Positions 22,251 to 34,228 of a stretch of DNA of 64,000 nucleotides are shown piece by piece. This DNA comes from Morella rubra. Its lineage: Eukaryota > Streptophyta > Magnoliopsida > Fagales > Myricaceae. The notes beneath the pieces are model-generated. The model did no database searches and had not been told where the DNA came from. It worked only from the letters and a program-made list of their open reading frames with translations. Both the position numbers and the translations under genes were made by a program. The stretch spans positions 33,144,128 through 33,208,127 of the forward strand of contig CM025849.1 of the NCBI GenBank assembly GCA_003952965.2. The letters are read 5' to 3'. How positions within the stretch are numbered: position 1 is the stretch's first letter; every line of letters starts with the position of its first letter.

Positions 22251-23306
22251 GAATCCCATTATTTAAAATAATGGGTATGATTCTGTCCTCCTCTTCTCGT
22301 TGAAATAGGAACAATTACATCGTTCAAGAGGGATAATATTGATTATATATCGACATACTTTCATTAATGCCACTTAAAATCTCCGGAACATGGGCACAAC
22401 TTGAAAAATTTGTGTAACGTCTTTATCTTTTTGGTTGACGTGCAAAGATAAAACTAGGGGAGTAGGGATATTGGGCGCCGCACACCATGACCCCCCTCCC
22501 TCCAAAGATTTGAATATTATTTCGCCATTCAAAGATTAGAGGACCACGTTCTCTAAAGCCAATAGCATTGAATCGATAAAAGCAAGTCTTTTTACAAGAA
22601 AACCAAAGTCATGATTATAGCCAAGGTTGAATGAAATTAATTTAATTTACTTTGAGATAATATCACCATTACCGAAGTAAGAACGTGGTCCTCTTATATT
22701 GGTAATGGTGAAATAATATCCAAATCTAAGTTGCAGTTTTAGTAGTACTCTTTTAGTCATTCAGTGAGCACCTCTCTTATATTGGCAATGGTGAGATAAT
22801 ATCCGCGCGCACCTCTTTCAGTCACTCAGTTTTAGTAGTACTCTTTTTACGGTGATTCAACTGGTAAGCTACTTTCTTTGATTAATATGCCACGCACAAC
22901 ATTTAGACCGAGAAGAATATTTGAGCTTAAACTAAAAGTGAGACGCAATGGAATAAATGAGTAAAACTTCTTGTTTCTTATATATCCACACAAAAACTGT
23001 GTAGTTTATCGTTCGTACATAAGAGGCCAGGGCTCCTGGGCTGGCATTTATTTGAATGCACTTTCCCTTTTCTAACCAATTTGTTCCATTCCTAAAGACT
23101 CTGCAGTTTGAATGCATTTATCCTTTTTGCTATTTGTTTTATGCACGTGAAGTCATGGAGCATAATTTATCTGTGAAAATGCAGTACACGCGTGCAAACC
23201 GACAGATTAAATTTCTCAATCATAAAGAATGGATCCATCTAGTTCCATTAAATCTCAAGCATCTAAGAATTCTAACCTGCCTGAGGCAACAAGGACTATC
23301 CTTGGC
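22251..23306. other. Upstream region of the ankyrin pseudogene, with local repeats
   Basis: Contains a local tandem duplication: CTTATATTGGYAATGGTGARATAATATCC occurs at about 22694 and 22775, and TTTTAGTAGTACTCTTTT at about 22738 and 22831. An inverted echo of this word lies at 22650-22675. No gene seen in 22251-23306; the 23056-23300 stretch may be leader of the ankyrin gene. Confidence 0.5.
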
Positions 23307-23940
23307 ATGGATCATGATTTATACGATGCTGCAGCGAATGGAAAATTCGATGTTTTCGAAGATATCCAGCAACCACTAGACCTCTTATGAACCCCAACTG
23401 AAAACACAATTCTCCATATATACCTGACAACCTTGGTTACAGAGTCAGGATCATCAATGAACTTTGTGGAAAAGGTTCTCCATAAGTGTCCCTCACTATT
23501 ACGGCAAACCAATGCCAATGGTGAAACTCTACTGCATATTGCAGCAAGGTATGAGCACAGTGTCATTGTGGATTTTTTGATTGAACGTGTGAGAATGCTT
23601 GATCAAGACCTTGAGAGTGAAATTGAACCAGTGAGGGAGATGATTAGGACAACAAACAAAGAGAAAGACAGCCTTGCATGAGGCCGTGAGCTATAATAAC
23701 TTTGAGGTGGTGAGTAAGTTAGTCAAAGAAGACCCAGATTTCTCGTATTTCTCTAATGATGTTGGTGAGACTCCTCTTTACATGGCAGTTGAGAGAAGAT
23801 TTAACTTTTTGGCGTGCCTAATTATGGACACTTGTAAATCACCAGCTTGTGGTGGCCCCCTTGACAGAATAGCTTTGCATGCTGCAGTATTAACTCAGAA
23901 TGATACTGGTAATATCAATTTAATTTTTCCAATATTCTAG
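23307..23940 (+). pseudogene. Ankyrin-repeat protein (ACD6/ITN1-like), N-terminal exon, broken
   Basis: ATG at 23307 opens MDHDLYDAAANGKFDVFEDI, then an in-frame TGA at 23388-23390, then ENTILHIYLTTL and NANGETLLHIAARYEHSVIV (a clear ankyrin repeat). A one-base frameshift at about 23670 moves the frame to LHEAVSYNNFEVVSKLVKED and GETPLYMAVERRFNFL, two more ankyrin units, ending near 23905. The layout (short N-terminus, then ankyrin repeats, with a PGG membrane domain downstream) matches ACD6-like immune regulators. The matching PGG exon is 26612-27198. Two lesions in this exon alone make it a pseudogene. Confidence 0.82.
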
Positions 23941-24029
23941 AGTGCACGTTTAATTTTATAAAAACTAAGATTAGACTATGTTATGATCTTATTAAAAGTT
24001 ATGTGGCGGTAGCAATTTCCATGTATGAC

Positions 24030-24235
24030 ACTACATTTAACAAGATATATTCCATTTTGCCATCGACGGTAGAGGTGGCAAGGATATAGTGCGAGTCATC
24101 TTGAAATATGATTTCGATGGTAACACACCTTTTCATCACTAGTCCAATTCTAAGGACGTAGAGGAGGATCTCATGGATCACCCAAGGTTTGATAAGATGG
24201 GACATCTCCAGAAATACTAAGGTTCCTTAATCACA
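24030..24235 (+). pseudogene. Ankyrin exon remnant of the same gene
   Basis: Reads GGKDIVRVILKYDFDGNTPF then HH, stop, and SNSKDVEEDLMDHPRFDKM. This aligns with the ankyrin exon at 29918-30085 (AKDIVGIILKK ... EGNTPLHH), with about ten residues deleted and a stop after HH. Confidence 0.6.
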
Positions 24236-24552
24236 AAAGACATCATCCAGGCAGCAAATGCTGTCAATCTGCATTCTTTTTTTCCTTGCTTTCAGCAGCG
24301 AAAGATTTCTTCCCACAAGCCAAAGGAGTCCCTTTGATAAAATCTCCCCTTTTGATGCACTAATTTCGCATTATATCCTTGGGTAAGCATAATCTGTCCA
24401 AGACTACAGAAGTAGCCTTTCGTGGCGGCATTAGATAGTTGGCCACAACATGAGATTGAAAAAACACTGACAGTCATATTCAATTGAAATTTTTCTGGCT
24501 TTTGTAGTCTAAGATCGCTTTGCTCATGTTACGACGAAGTTATATAATTTTA
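24236..24552. other. Intron-like DNA
   Basis: Lies between the ankyrin remnant and the MITE. A 63-codon minus-strand frame has no motif. 24544-24552 is the left target duplication of the MITE. Confidence 0.5.
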
Positions 24553-24942
24553 GGAGAAAATACACTTTTCACCCACGAATTATCATAAGTTTTACACTTT
24601 GCACCCTAAACTACAATTTTTACATATTGCACCTCTAACTACAATTTTTAACACTTTGCACCATTTATCAAATTTTCAGACTAAAATAACGATAATGCCC
24701 TGACCCATTTTGCATATATTGAAGACATTGTTGTCAATTCATTAATTTCTCAAGGGTATTATAATCAAATGGAGGTGCAAAGTGTTTAATATTAGTAGTT
24801 GAAGGTGTAATGTGTCAAATGGGTAGTTTAGGTGCAAAATGTCTAACATTTAGTTTGAGGGTCAATGTCTTAAAGATGGTAGTTTGGGTACAAAGTTTTT
24901 GTGTCACTACTCGTAGTTGTGGGTGAAAAATATATTTTCCCT
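24553..24942. mobile_element. Mutator-type MITE (390 bp)
   Basis: A 9-bp perfect direct repeat ATAATTTTA flanks the element (24544-24552 and 24943-24951). Ends are inverted repeats: GGAGAAAATACACTTTTCAC on the left and, reading inward from the right, AGGGAAAATATATTTTTCAC. The interior is a long imperfect palindrome built on GCACC / GGTGC words. Length, 9-bp duplication and terminal repeats fit a non-autonomous Mutator-superfamily MITE. It lies in an intron of the ankyrin pseudogene. Confidence 0.86.
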
Positions 24943-24951
24943 ATAATTTTA

Positions 24952-26119
24952 TTATATGTTCATATCACGGAGACTGGAGAGGATGATTTGGGATTGAGGA
25001 AGAGGAAGGAGTGGACTTCAAATGGGCTTTAGGAAGCCTGTTAGGTAGTAACTTACAAAATTGTAGTTAATGTAACCCAGCAATCTTTTAGAATTTTGAC
25101 CCAATTTAGCTTCCCTTGACCCAACAATTACCAGCCCACATTTGACCCCGCAAGATTAGAATTTATATCATATTTAATTAAGCTAATAGTTCAATATATT
25201 CAATAATATATCTCTATGAGGTAAAATATATATCCAGAAATTCCTTAAGATTTTAATACATGCATATTAGGCACTAATGGAAAAATTAGTATTTTACTGT
25301 AATTTTCCCTTTGAAATTTCTTTAGTCGTTGGTTGGCACATCAATTTGTCTCTGCATTGACAGGTTATCCTCATCCCTTGATCCCTCTGAAATTAGGTTC
25401 AACCAACAAATCAGACTGCAAAAACACAAAAAACGAAAGGAAGTCTCAGTTTCAATTTTAGAGGTCCTGTGAAACATGGGACACCATATTTGGCCACTGG
25501 ATCTTAGCCCTCTTTCATTTCAAAGCCCTTTGCTTGCCTGCTCGGATCAGTCATGTTTACGAATGAATGAAGACTTTATTAATTTGGTATCGTTTCCCAC
25601 TGAAAGCAACCCTATAATTTCTATTTAGAACGATTCTGTAACAAAGTTGGAAGTGTGACTCTGATACAAGCTTTCTGCAAAAGCGCGGGATGCAACAGGC
25701 TCTATGACAGTACGACTTTCCTTAGAGCAGAACATGAATATCAATCACCCCATCGAAAAATAAAGGAAAAAGAATGTGAAACTGCGATTGGAATTCAGAC
25801 TCCAAGCCATTGCGTGGCTGGTCTGCTGTAACTGGTGCCATCCGGTGCGTACCCAGCACTACCACTTGCTTTTCTTCTATAGGAATGACATTTCTCGAAG
25901 CTAAAGGGCCAGTGGTTTCAAATTCACACCGCATTATATTAACTTAAATGTCCTGGACTCATCTTTCAATTTTGCTCAGAATGCCTCACACGAACCTGCG
26001 TCACTGCTATCTTTGGGTCAACAAACTAAATCTCTCCGGTAGGGACATCTCCTTATTGGGTGCAAAATCCCCCGAAAAGAAGGTAGCCCATGTATATTAT
26101 CTCATCTTTTTTGTTTAGA
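24952..26119. other. Intron or intergenic DNA within the ankyrin pseudogene
   Basis: About 1.2 kb without recognisable exons. A 70-codon minus-strand frame near 25722-25934 has no motif. The remaining ankyrin repeats expected between 24235 and 26612 are absent. Confidence 0.5.
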
Positions 26120-26535
26120 TCAATTAAAATTTATCAGCTAACGCTTTAATTAATGTGTTAAAAGATGATACTTAGGTGAGTTTAAATGTATTATATTTGA
26201 TACGTACTGGTAACATTGACGTTTGTGTATAGGTCAGTTTTTTCCCGCATTATATCAATTTTTAGCTTTTGATTTCTTGAAGATAAATTACCTTATGTCC
26301 TCTGTCACAATTATATTACTTTTAATCCAACATTAAAATTTATAAGTCAAGATAATGGGGCCTGCATCCGTACATATAAAGGTATAGAGTATATAATTGG
26401 TGCTGCCACGCTAGAGGGCTGCAACAATTCTGTGGCTGTCCCTCACCTGACGGCAGTCAAATATTGTCTTACACACAGATATATAAATTCTAGTTAGTCT
26501 TTCTCTCTCACTTTAATCAGTATGAATCTCCATGG
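26120..26535 (+). repeat. ~400-bp dispersed repeat, copy 3 (uninterrupted by the retroposon)
   Basis: Reference copy of the repeat family also found at 6069-6440, 9545-9923 and 33800-34228. It runs from a TTTTTTGTTTAGATC word near 26106 to the AGTATGAATCTCCATGG site that was the retroposon target in the two arms. It directly precedes the PGG exon, so it is probably intron sequence of this gene family. A TATA-like CATATAAAGG lies at about 26373. Confidence 0.75.
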
Positions 26536-26611
26536 TCTTTTTTTTTCTCACATTCTTTCTTTAAAATATGTAAATAAAAGCTCACAGTACAGCTCAATAA
26601 ATGTTTCATAG

Positions 26612-27198
26612 TTGCACTACATTGAGCATGTATTTGGTGATCTTGGATGAGCAAGACAGGTTATTAAGGATGAAGGTGAAATAGAAGAAGCGATGGGCGC
26701 AATGCGGAAAGAGACAGAGAAGGCAGAGAAGATGGAGGAGGCGCAGGACAAGGAGATCACGGACGAGACAGAGAAAGCGGTAGGAGCCCATTTGGTAGTC
26801 GCTGCACTCATAACAATTGTCACTTTACAGCAGGTATTACCATAAATGGAGGGTTCCAAAGTGGGGATGACTCACACCCAGATTCTGCAGTCTTGATGCG
26901 GAGTGCTACTTTCAGAGCATTCGTTGTTTCAAATGAATTATCCATGTTGTTGGCCACTTGTGCTGTCTTTATCTATTTATTTGTGCCAACGCTATGTGAA
27001 TTTGAACACTGTCAAAACTTTCTAGAGGCGGCCTGGCTAATGATTTTGTTGGCTACGGGAGCAATGGTCTTGGCATTTGTCACAGGGTCATATGCTATGT
27101 TAGCACCTTCCTTACCTCTCACCATTTTCTCTTCTATAATTGGCTTATTTTTCTTCCCTTTCCTCTTTCTCATATTTCGAAAGTTTTTGAAATATTGA
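26612..27198 (+). pseudogene. PGG-domain exon of the ankyrin (ACD6-like) pseudogene
   Basis: After TTTCATAG the exon begins LHYIEHVFGDLG, then a TGA where the inverted-duplication copies have CGA (a CpG-type C-to-T change). It passes a charged linker into AHLVVAALITIVT, shifts by one base at about 26827, and then stays open for 101 codons. That part contains FRAFVVSNELSMLLATCAVF, AAWLMILLATGAMVLAFVTG and FSSIIGLFFFPFLFLIF, stop at 27196. The membrane region is the best preserved of the PGG copies here. The PGG-like turn reads INGG. Together with 23307-24235 it outlines one dead ACD6-like gene. Confidence 0.82.
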
Positions 27199-29917
27199 CG
27201 CTAACATGTTAATAATAGATCTTTTTCTTTGGAATAGAACTAGTTAATAATAGATCCTTCATGTGCTCGACTTTTTAATGCTTGTCATCAGCTTCATCTG
27301 TACCTAACTGTTTGCTTTGATCAGTGTTTTTAAGTTGTTATTCAAGAACAACAAATACTTCATCGGTTTTAAACCTTACATTGCATTGTTCTTGTGCAAG
27401 ATTGATATTGAGAAAAAATATTCTACATTATGAGCATTCCACAAGGTATTGCTAACTTTGGTACTTCAAAAGGGGGAGTCTCTTGAATTTGTACCATGCG
27501 GAAAGCTTTTTGATGGTCCAGAATTTGGATGCGACCAAAACGCTTGAACCCTGTTCTCATGAAACAATTTAGTTGAAATACCTAAGTGTGGTTTCTATTG
27601 TCTTTTAACACAAGCACAAAATATGTCACTGTATTCCTATATATAAAATGCCAGTTGGCAGTTTTGACTTCACAGCAGATATTGAAGGAATGACAAGATG
27701 CATGGCATGAGGGGGATAAGCAGGAAATTGAGAGTCATGGAACTAGTCTACATGGTAATTCCTTTCATATAATAATTTTGGTGCATTTCTTTCCAATGAG
27801 CCGTGCATTTGGAATGGGGTTTGTTTCGGAGCTGATATTGGAGGCAAGGAGAGGGAATGTCACTGGTTCTCTTACATTCCCTCCTAAGCCCGCAACAAAA
27901 GGAGGCAGAATGCTTCATTCACTTCATCCAAAGACATATCTTATTCCAAGATATGGAAGTCCATCTTTCTCCTCTTTCAATTGTATCTCTTTCTTTTCAA
28001 TTTCTTCCATTTTGAACCCCCTAACCCTTGCATTCTATCTTTTTTCATTCTTAATTTACGTGCCTCTCTTTTTCCCCCAGTAAACGTCCATAGGCGTTTT
28101 ATGCATAATTTTTTGTTGAAATTAAAAAGTTGACAAATATCTTTGACCTTCAGGGGCCACGTTGTCTTAAAAAGACCAAATTTCTTGCTAAATTTATCTT
28201 AGTAGTTTATAGGTGCCCACCCCTTGTGATTCCATCTGAACCATTGAGCCGTTGTGATTATGGTATATGCAGTATGTACTTGATTGGAGAACTAGGAAAT
28301 GTTTCACCGAGTGTGTTGATAGATTTTTCTGTTTTATTGTGTAAACTTTATCAAAATTGAATTAGTACAATATATTGCAGGTAGCTGGCTTTTTTTAACA
28401 TTAGGGTCCTAAATTTTATGGGTCAATCTGGAGTCAAATTTTAATGTGAGCCATTTGACCTAGTGGAAAGAAGTTCCACAGTTCTTAATTTGTTTTTATT
28501 TATTTCTTGTTCAGTAGTTTGTTGAATATTTTGCACTTTGAAAATGAGTATATCACTTGATTGGAATAGAGGGAGACAGCATGGATCGTTTTTGGTGACT
28601 AAGACGGATTCCTACTGTATCTTTTTCTCGTGTAGAAGTTAAATTGCCATGCTTATGTGGTTGTTTGCGAACGGAGCATTTTGAGGGAAGCTAAAGTTGG
28701 CTGCTGAGAGGAAGGCATGTTCACAACTTATGTTATGGAAAGTACTGGAGCTTCTAATCTTACCACTTCTAGCATTTTAATTACCAGCATGCCCATGTTT
28801 GGATTGAAAAAAAAAAATATAGGGTCATTCCATTTCTTTTTTCAATAAAAAAGTATTTTTTTTTTTTTTCATAGGAAGTTTTATTTTTTTCTTTTTTTTT
28901 TTGGACATTTTTTTTTTAAAGAAGTAAATAATTCTTCTATCTTTTTTATCCTTTTTTTCCTCTAATCATTAGTTAATAGTAAAACTTTTATTTGTTCAAC
29001 ACTATATATATGAGACAATTTTTGGCTTATTGTGGTTACCCTCTACTGCCCTATTCTTTTGACACTCTCTCCTCTCCCTACAAACCATTCTATTTACTAG
29101 TTGGTTTCCAAAGCCTTTAAAAATATAACAAAGAATTGATTAAGTAACTGATTTGTGTACTTATTTATTCCAAGTGAGGTTGAGAATTTTCGAACAAATG
29201 GAAGCGGCTTTCGATGGTACCGACGGCCATCATCTATTTTTGGATCAATATTTTTTTGGGGGGATTAATCTGACCCTTTTTCCCACATTCATTTCTCAGG
29301 ACTTTCGGGTATCATGTCACGTCGCATTCCAGATGCTTACCCTTTAATTTTGTCAATGCATTTCTTTTTTAATTCAATCGCAACTATTGGACACGGCCTG
29401 CCACTTGCCCATTTCAGAAGATATAAAAAGACCTTGTTCTAATCGATGTCATATGACTTTATTGCATTTCCTTTTGGAAGCACATGTGCTCCCTCACTAG
29501 GTATAAGTGGAAAATTATTTGAAAATTTCAAATTTTAAGAATCTTTTACACAAAATCGGCACTAAAAATTTTATCCAACTGTGATTCAATGGTAATAATC
29601 AATACTTTAAGATGATTTATCTCTATTCTTTATTTTTCTTTGTTCAGTTTTGGTGCCTAACTTTTAAAGCATTTGCTCATGTCCATTTTTCGGTAGTTGT
29701 TCACAATTGTAAATATTTGGGCAGACCATTTTCTAGTTTGGCACATAATTTTGCCAACACACAAATACTCTAGTAGTGTTGATCACAAGAAAAGCAAAAA
29801 CATAATCTTTAGAACTTCCATGCAATATTGGCTTCCTCCAATTTGAGTTTCTTGATATTTTTTGTGAATCTCCAGCCACATTGATCTTTATTGGTTTAGT
29901 AACTCACGATCTATATA
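27199..29917. other. Intergenic DNA, low complexity in part
   Basis: No gene recognised in 2.7 kb. A 101-codon frame at 27778-28083 has low-complexity hydrophobic content and no family resemblance. 28800-28920 is rich in T and A homopolymers. 29420-29525 repeats 21380-21480. Confidence 0.5.
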
Positions 29918-30085
29918 AGAGGCTGCAATGCACTCCATAGTGCCATACTGGGAGACCATCGGGCAAAGGATATTGTGGGAATCATCCTAAAAAAGTCTTC
30001 TCTAAGCAATCTTTTCAATGAAAAGGATGTCGAAGGGAACACCCCTCTTCATCACAAATTAATGTCTAAGTACCTAAGCAAAAAT
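29918..30085 (+). pseudogene. Orphan ankyrin exon (second ACD6-like gene remnant)
   Basis: Continuous codons without a start read GCNALHSAILGDHRAKDIVG, then ILKKSSLSNLFNEKDVEGNT and PLHHKLMSKYLS. ALHSAI and NTPLHH are classic ankyrin signatures, and AKDIV(G/R) is the ACD6-like spacing. No other exon of this second gene is seen before the copia fragment at 31414. It is probably a 3'-lost paralogue. Confidence 0.7.
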
Positions 30086-31413
30086 CCCCACTTGTAGGTA
30101 ACCCTAGAGTCGATTCGATGGCCTTCAACAGATAAAATCTCAATGTTGTCGACGCACTTTTAAATTATTTAGTGGTAAGCAATATTTTTTCTTGGGCTCA
30201 AAGAAAAACTATTTTCTTTTTCATCAATTGATTTATTTTTTGGGTGCTGACTCATAAGGAAGGCTATCCATAGGTGTTTTTGTTGTTGGCTCTTCACAAA
30301 AAGATTGGTTTGACATAATTAAGAAGACTTATTCTGTGTCTTTTTTTTTCCCTTTCTTAAAAAAGTACTAAAAAGTCAGGAAAATAGTATTTCATTCTTT
30401 CTTTCTCTTTTTTTATGCTAATATGGAGAGTTTTTGTCTTGTTGTAGTGTTTTCTCATTTAATTTCTTCCCTAAACAGAGAATTTACAATGAACATTTTT
30501 TCAATGCTCGAAAGAAAGAAAATGTCCTTCGTATCGTCTTTCTCTTTAGAGTTGTGTTTTGCACCACTCGGAACCAAATTTTCTTACAATCTGCACTCTA
30601 AACTATATACCAAACTTACCGTATTAGCCCACAACCTAATCTTAACCTTCAATGACACGCTAGGAAGCAATAGGAATTTTGTGGCTCCTCCTGTAACTGA
30701 CGAAGCCCCTTAAAAAAAAAAAATTAAACCTTATTTTTTGTTTTTTGCTTTTTACATTTATCACTCCCAAAAATTATAATATTATGTTTTAGTCCCCAAA
30801 GCTATATGTGGCTTCGCCCTTATTGACAGGAGTCAAATATTGTCTTCTCCGAAATCCCGCAAACTATGTTCATCTCCGCTCATTTTCACTTTTTCTGGTT
30901 CCTGTGCGTGAAACAAATATCTATTACATATGTGTTTGTTTTTTGTTAAGGAATATTTTTAATTGGCTATCCTTCGTAGGTAAGTTAGTTTTAGTTCCTA
31001 AGATGTTGAGGTTAATGAAGCTTCTGTGAAGAGTTGAAGACAACAATAAAAAATAGGTATTTCTTCAGAAAAGTCAAGTTAGTTGGAAGTCAGATGCAAG
31101 TTAGCCAGCATCGTGAATTGAAGCATTGTTGTAATAGAATTTGGTTAGTCTTTTTTTTAACTAAATTAATGACATCAATAAAAGCCCAGAAGGCCCAGAA
31201 ACTTCCACTTCTAACCGTGAAATACCCTTAGCATATAACCCCATTATTTCATCATTATTAAGAGTTGAGAAATTGTGCTTTCAACGTGAAACTCTCTCTA
31301 GAAACTTTCTGCCATTTTTCTAAGCCTTTGTTTGTGTGAACTAAGAATGGAGCCTTAAAAATCTAAAACCCTCTCTTTAAGATTTTTAGTTCTAGGTGTT
31401 CTACTATTTTTCG
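30086..31413. other. Intergenic DNA
   Basis: No gene recognised. Short frames at 30423-30713 and 30808-31029 have no motif. A poly(A) run is at 30713-30726. Confidence 0.5.
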
Positions 31414-33786
31414 ATGGGTCAAACTATTCTTATTTGAAAGTTAGGATACGAGGATTCCTAAAATCTATAGATGACAATTTGGATAGCTGTGACTAATAGG
31501 TGGGAAAAACCAACTGTTACAGTAATGAGGTCACTAGAGAAAAGATTCACAACTTTGGAGTTCGACTGAAAGAGAGACAGCAGGCTGGAATAATAAGGGA
31601 TTAAATGCCATATTTACTAATGTGTCCCCTGAGAGTTTATAAGAATTTCGAATTGTGAAACGGAAAAGAAGCTTGGGACATTCTTTGTACAACCCATGAA
31701 GGAATCAAGGCATTAGAGACTCAAAATTGCAGATGATTATTTCTAAATTTGAAGAACTTAGAATGAGAGAGGATGAGTGCTTTGATGACTTTTATGGGAA
31801 ACTCACCAACTTGGTAAATTCCAGTTTTAGTTTAGGCGAGAAGATGTCTGAATCTAAAGTAGTTTGTAAAGTCTTGAGGTCATTACTAGAGAGATTTAGG
31901 CGTAAGGTGACAGCTATTGAAGAGAGTAAAATATTAGATTCCATCAAATTGGATGAACTTGTAGGATCTCTTCAAACCTACGAAATGACTTTCCAGCAAC
32001 AAAGAAAGGAAAATCCATTGCATTGAATACAATAGAAGAGGATTCAATTCTAAAGACATGTTTGATGAAGAAGACATGGCATTGTTTGTTAAAAAATTCA
32101 GAAAAGTGTTTAAGTTCAAGAAGGGCAGAAATTGGAAAGGCCAAAAATCTAACTCGAAACCCCTAAGAAACCAAGTTGGAAGAACGATGACAAGAGGGAT
32201 AGACCTGAAAAGGGAGAGTTCAAAAAGAAGCAAGAACAAGGGCTGCAATGTCACGGGTGCAAAGGATTTGGGCACTTTAAAGCTGAATGTCCTACTTACT
32301 TGAAATCGAAAGGGAAGAATGCTATGAAGACAACATTTCAGATTCTGACATAGAGTCAAATTCCTCAGATGTGAAACTTCGAATAATGATAAGGTAAATT
32401 TTCTTGCATTCACATCTTCTATTAAAACTGATGAATTTATTGATTTTGATGATGCAGAAGAAATTATCACGGAGGATGTTGATGAGCTTGAGGGCTTAAA
32501 AGAATCTTATCAAGAGTTATATGAGGAAAGCATTAAAGTTAAGAAGGAGAATGTCTTGACTCTTAAGAAAATAGTTCTTGTTGAAAAAGAAAGAGATGAG
32601 TTAGCTAAAAATTAGTAGAGAAAAGTACTATGGTTCAAGAGCTTACTGTTATGAATGCTTCTCTAGAAGATTATGCTCTAAACTAACAAAGGAGCTGGAC
32701 CAAGCTAATGAACAGCTTAAGAAATTTTCAAGTGGTAAAAACTTGATAAGATGTTAAGTATAGGACACTTGGATGGAAATAAAAGAGATTGGGTTTTATC
32801 ATACTTACAGCAGCACCCATATCTTCAAACAAGGTAGTTTTTGTGCCATCTACTCAGAAAATTCAAGTACACCCGCACCTCAAATGAAGGTAAACAAGGT
32901 AGTCACCTCAAAGCTCCTGTTTTGTTAAGTCTAAATTTTCCAGATTTATTCCTAAGTATTTTTATTGTGGTAAAGTTGGTCATACCAAGCCTAAATACTT
33001 TGATCTCTTGAGAAATGGAAAAAGACATGTTTCTTCATTTTCAAATAATGTATTCTAAGTCTAAATTTGATAAGTTGCTAAGTCAAGTAAGCATGTTATC
33101 TCAACAAATTCAGATTATAAATCAAAAGCTAAGTCCTGCTATTAATCAAAAGTTAGTTTGGAAAAAGAAAAAGACTAACTCTTGTTTTGTAGCACATATT
33201 GCCTTAAAGGCAAAGAGCAATTTTATTTGGTACCTTGACAGTGGCTGCTCAAACACATGTGTGGAGATAAAAGTCTCTTCATAACTTTTAAAGATAGCAA
33301 AGGAGGTGCAGTAAGATTTGGAGATGGAAGCAAGTCTGAAATTCTTTGTAAAGGATCTATAACTCTCCCTGGCAATTTGATTTTTAATGATGTGTTTTAT
33401 GTGCAAGGTTTAAAATAAAATTTATTAAGCATAAGTTAGATATGTGATGTTGGTCTTGATGTTAAATTAACCAAAAATAATTGTTCGGTGATTGACTTTA
33501 AAGGTAAATCTATTTTTAGTGGAACTCGTACATCGGATAATTGTTATGGACTAGTTATTAATAATAATGCATCTTGCAATAGCTCAAAAATTGATATATC
33601 TCATCTTTGGCATCAAAGATTAGGTCACTTAAATTATCGAGACTTATCAAACATTTTTAGTATAGTTGATGGTGTTCCTAAATTAGTTAAGATAGTTGAC
33701 AAAGTTTGTGGACCATGTCAACTTGGCAAACAAGTTAGAACATCTCATAAGAAGACAACTAATATTCGTACTTCAAAATGTTCCTC
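31414..33786 (+). pseudogene. Ty1/copia fragment: gag, zinc knuckle, protease, pre-integrase
   Basis: From MGQTILI near 31414 the sequence reads, with stops and shifts, as copia gag. The longest piece (31727-32026) contains MREDECFDDFYGKLTNLVNS. A zinc-knuckle-like CHGCKGFGHFKAEC lies near 32250 in another frame. The protease motif WYLDSGCS is at about 33229-33252. SHLWHQRLGHLNYRDLSNIF and CGPCQLGKQ (33600-33735) are the pre-integrase region. It then stops abruptly where repeat copy 4 begins. No reverse transcriptase, integrase core or LTR is present. It is a 3'-truncated, inactive remnant. Confidence 0.88.
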
Positions 33787-33799
33787 CTTTTTTTGTTTA

Positions 33800-34228
33800 G
33801 ATCGGTTAAAATTTATCACCTAAAGCTGCAATTAATGCGTTAAAGATGATACTTAGGTCATGAGTTAAAGTGTATTGGTATTAATTGATACGTGCTTATA
33901 ACATTGACGTTTGTTATTATTTTCATTAGGATTGTGTTAATGGTAGTTGAGTCAATCTAAGTTGTATATATATCAGTTTTTCCCCGAATTAAATCAATTT
34001 AGTAGCTTTTCATTTCTTGAAGATAAATTACCATATGTCCTTCGTCACAATTTTATGACTTTTAATCCAACATTAAAATTTATATGTCGAGATAATAAGG
34101 CCCTGCGTCGGTACATATACAGGTAAGAGTATATTAATTGGTGCTGCCAATCTAGAGGGCTGCAACAATTCTGTGGCTGTCCCTCACCCGACGGCCGTCA
34201 AATATTGTCTTACATATATATATAAATT
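33800..34228 (+). repeat. ~400-bp dispersed repeat, copy 4
   Basis: Starts with the same TTTTTTGTTTAGATC word as copy 3 and shares its landmarks up to TATATATATAAATT. Here no PGG exon follows. The junction with the copia fragment is sharp. Confidence 0.7.

Noticed and set aside
27778..28083. 101-codon plus-strand frame
   Set aside because: No ankyrin, PGG or other motif, ends in a low-complexity hydrophobic tail, and begins with a non-ATG codon.
31934..32470. 178-codon minus-strand frame
   Set aside because: Antisense shadow of the copia gag region; hydrophobic/leucine-rich composition is what the reverse strand of this A-rich coding gives.
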